Source of the DNA: an uncultured Bacillota bacterium | GTDB lineage: Bacteria; Bacillota; Clostridia; UBA1381 | Length of the DNA: 8,850 nucleotides | Direction: 5' to 3' | Assembly (NCBI GenBank): GCA_949297205.1 | Contig: CASFSH010000150.1 | Coordinates: 1 to 8,850, forward strand | Shown: piece after piece, positions 6,403-8,850 of the stretch | Layout: each line of letters starts with the position of its first letter | How positions within the stretch are numbered: the first letter of the stretch is position 1 | Program-made: the position numbers and the translations under genes | The notes under the pieces: generated by a model | Told to the model about the DNA's origin: nothing | The model's database searches: none | The model's input: only the letters and a program-made list of their open reading frames with translations

Positions 6403-8850
6403 ATGGGTGAAATTTCGCCTATGATGAGTCATTATCTCAGGACAAAGGAAGAATGCGGTGATTGTATATTATTTTACCGGCTGGGTGACTTTTATGAGAT
6501 GTTTTTTGATGATGCAATTCTTGTGTCTCGGGAATTGGAGCTGACGCTTACAGGCAAAAACTGTGGAATGGAAGATAAGGCGCCTATGTGCGGCGTTCCT
6601 TTTCACAGTGCAAATGCATATATTGCAAGGCTTGTTGAAAGAGGATATAAGGTAGCGGTCTGTGAACAGGTGGAAGATCCCAAGACTGCAAAGGGAATTG
6701 TTAAAAGAGAGGTTATAAGGGTTATAACCCCCGGAACTGTTCTTGACGAAACCATGCTTGATGAGAGAAAAAATAATTATCTTTGTGTAATAAATATGCA
6801 GAATCCTTCTTCAGCACTTGCTTTTTGTGATGTTTCAACGGGGGAAATATATCTTACAACAGTTTCGGGAAAGGAATCAATTTTAAATGAAGTTGCACGA
6901 TATAATCCGTCGGAATTTATTGTAAATGATATTGCTTTTTCAAAACTGTCCGATTTAATCGAATCAAGATTTCATGTAAAAGCACAGCAAATGGAGGATG
7001 ATTATTTCAGCAGTTTTCTTACCGAAGAAAGAATAAGAGCACAGTTCAGAAAGCCGGTGGAGGAGTTGGGGCTTTCGGCAAATTCCATCGAAAGCAGTGC
7101 AGTATATGCTGTTTTAAAATATCTTGATGAAACACAAAAAAACGGGCTTGAATATATAGACAAGCTGACCATTTATTCGGTGGAAGAATATATGGATATA
7201 GATATATCCACTCGCAGAAGCCTTGAAATTACAGAAACCATGCGTGAAAAACGTAAAAAAGGATCTCTTTTAGGCGTGCTTGACAAAACCCGCACATCAA
7301 TGGGAGCAAGACTGCTTGTACAATGGCTTGAAAAACCGCTTATTAATTCAATAAAAATAAATAAACGACTTTATTCGGTAAAGGAGCTGTGTGATAATCC
7401 GATATTGCGTGACGATATAGGTGAAACACTCAGCGGTATTTATGATATATCAAGAATTATAAGCCGAGTTTCGACAAATACTTTAACGCCGAAAGATATG
7501 GTGTCATTGAAACAGTCGCTGATGAAATTACCGGAACTGAAGCAACAGCTTTCACAGACAAAATCACCGGTGCTGTCGGAAATGTATTCAAAACTCGATG
7601 TGCTGCAGGATGTGGCTCAATTGCTTGATGAGGCTGTTGATGATAAGGCATCGGCACTTTTAAGAGAAGGAACAATAATAAAAAAAGGATATAACGAAGA
7701 GCTTGAAAGATACCGTGACGCAATGACAAACGGCAGAGGATGGATTGCAAAGGTAGAAGCAGACGAGAGAGAACGTACAGGCATAAAAACCTTAAAAACC
7801 GGGTATAATAAGGTTTTTGGATATTATATCGAAGTTACCAAATCAAATACAGCAGATGTACCCGATAACTATATAAGAAAACAGACTCTGACAAATGCGG
7901 AAAGATATATAACTCCTGAGCTGAAAGAAATAGAAGAAACAATATTAACGGCTTCCGAAAGATTTACTGCATTGGAGTTGAAGTTGTTTGAAGAAATAAG
8001 AAAAGCCGTAATGGAACAGACAGACAGATTAAAGATTACTGCGGAGGTTATTGCAACAACCGATGTAATATATTCTCTGGCTTATGTTGCGTTTAAAAAT
8101 AATTACACAATGCCTGATGTTACGCAAACAGACGAGCTTATAATAAAAGACGGAAGGCATCCTGTTGTAGAAGGTATGCTTAGAGATTCTATTTTTATAC
8201 CAAATGATGCCAATATAAATTGCAGCAATTCAAGACTTTTAATAATTACCGGACCGAATATGGCAGGAAAATCCACGTATATGCGTCAAATAGCGCTTAT
8301 TACCCTAATGGCGCAGATAGGAAGTTTTGTCCCTGCCTCCCATGCAAGACTGGGAACGGTTGATAAAATTTTTACAAGAGTAGGAGCGTCTGACGATATT
8401 TCTTCGGGACAAAGTACTTTTATGCTTGAAATGGTGGAGGTTGCAAATATTTTAAAGAATGCAACGTCAAAATCTCTTGTGATTCTTGATGAAATAGGCA
8501 GAGGTACAAGCACCTTTGACGGACTGTCAATTGCATGGGCGGTTGCGGAATTTATTAACAATAAAAAGAAAATAGGTGCAAAAACGCTTTTTGCGACACA
8601 TTATCACGAACTATCTCAGCTTGAAGAAAAATCTGAAGGAATTGTAAATTACAGGATAGCGGTAAAAAAACACGGTGATGACATAACATTTTTAAGAAAG
8701 ATTGTAAGAGGCGGCGCCGACGACAGTTATGGTATTGAAGTGGCAAAGCTTGCGGGAGTTCCTGACGAAGTAATAAGACGTGCAAAGGAAATTCTTAAAA
8801 AGATTGAAAATGGTGATATTCAAAATGTGGCAAAACCGGTGAACAAAAAA
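6403..8850 (+). CDS. mutS: DNA mismatch repair protein MutS (3' end outside window)
   Basis: An open frame of 816 codons reaches the window edge; bacterial MutS is usually about 850-900 residues, so only the C-terminal tail is missing. MutS binds mispaired or looped DNA and recruits MutL. The mismatch-reading Phe-x-Glu is F30-Y31-E32 in LGDFYEMFFDDA. Domain I continues through MCGVPFHSANAYI. The lever/clamp region spans about 260-550, with KTLKTGYNKVFGYYIEVTKS in its later part. The ATPase has Walker A GPNMAGKST (617-625), a following STFMLEM segment, Walker B VILDEIGRGTSTFDG with D696-E697, and ATHYHE with H733. DDSYGIEVAKLAGVP (773-787) completes the dimer region. The start follows GGAGGTG (6388-6394), 8 nt before the ATG. 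The gap from the YlbF stop is 41 nt with no terminator, so it is probably cotranscribed with miaB. mutL is expected next. Confidence 0.97.
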   Translation, partial: MGEISPMMSHYLRTKEECGDCILFYRLGDFYEMFFDDAILVSRELELTLTGKNCGMEDKAPMCGVPFHSANAYIARLVERGYKVAVCEQVEDPKTAKGIVKREVIRVITPGTVLDETMLDERKNNYLCVINMQNPSSALAFCDVSTGEIYLTTVSGKESILNEVARYNPSEFIVNDIAFSKLSDLIESRFHVKAQQMEDDYFSSFLTEERIRAQFRKPVEELGLSANSIESSAVYAVLKYLDETQKNGLEYIDKLTIYSVEEYMDIDISTRRSLEITETMREKRKKGSLLGVLDKTRTSMGARLLVQWLEKPLINSIKINKRLYSVKELCDNPILRDDIGETLSGIYDISRIISRVSTNTLTPKDMVSLKQSLMKLPELKQQLSQTKSPVLSEMYSKLDVLQDVAQLLDEAVDDKASALLREGTIIKKGYNEELERYRDAMTNGRGWIAKVEADERERTGIKTLKTGYNKVFGYYIEVTKSNTADVPDNYIRKQTLTNAERYITPELKEIEETILTASERFTALELKLFEEIRKAVMEQTDRLKITAEVIATTDVIYSLAYVAFKNNYTMPDVTQTDELIIKDGRHPVVEGMLRDSIFIPNDANINCSNSRLLIITGPNMAGKSTYMRQIALITLMAQIGSFVPASHARLGTVDKIFTRVGASDDISSGQSTFMLEMVEVANILKNATSKSLVILDEIGRGTSTFDGLSIAWAVAEFINNKKKIGAKTLFATHYHELSQLEEKSEGIVNYRIAVKKHGDDITFLRKIVRGGADDSYGIEVAKLAGVPDEVIRRAKEILKKIENGDIQNVAKPVNKK

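Noticed and set aside
7457..8785. Open frames on the minus strand inside mutS (7457-7750, 8286-8561, 8555-8785)
   Set aside because: They lie opposite conserved MutS coding sequence, have no recognisable domains and no plausible SD; they are by-products of the plus-strand gene.

Overview
The window looks like chromosome from a low-GC Gram-positive of the class Clostridia, most likely Lachnospiraceae. Reasons: A/T-rich DNA with strong Shine-Dalgarno sites, a ThiT-type ECF thiamine transporter behind a TPP riboswitch, a GldG plus DUF4340 gene pair, the order miaB - ylbF-type gene - mutS, and a MutS N-terminus that resembles Lachnospiraceae proteins. This placement comes from memory of family sequences, not from a search.

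Layout. (1) Bases 2-2027, plus strand: the 3' part of a GldG-family ABC-transporter auxiliary gene and a DUF4340 gene, closed by an intrinsic terminator. (2) 2028-2420, no protein gene: terminator, a small inverted repeat, a strong extended -10 promoter, a complete TPP aptamer and a terminator-type expression platform. (3) 2421-2987: thiT, which this riboswitch controls. (4) A shared bidirectional terminator, then a convergent DUF5131 gene on the minus strand (3767-3045) with a consensus promoter. (5) 3768-4040, divergent intergenic region: promoters in both directions, an A/T-rich direct repeat and a structured miaB leader. (6) 4041-8850, plus strand: miaB, a GNAT-YlbF fusion gene overlapping it by 4 nt, and mutS, which runs off the window after 816 codons.

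How the genes fit together. GldG and DUF4340 are probably extracytoplasmic partners of an ABC transporter encoded upstream. ThiT is the thiamine-binding subunit of an ECF transporter whose energising module is not in the window. When TPP is scarce the leader can form an antiterminator, because the aptamer and the terminator 3' arm share the heptamer GGATAAT. MiaB (4Fe-4S tRNA methylthiotransferase) and a YlbF-type protein with a four-Cys tail match the B. subtilis miaB-ymcA neighbourhood, where YlbF, YmcA and YaaT form an Fe-S complex that influences RNase Y and development.

No clearly new multi-gene system is visible. The items most worth a second look are the in-frame GNAT-YlbF fusion, whose junction holds an A8 tract and an internal ribosome-binding site, the riboswitch antiterminator, and the miaB leader with its hairpin and possible 17-codon upstream ORF.
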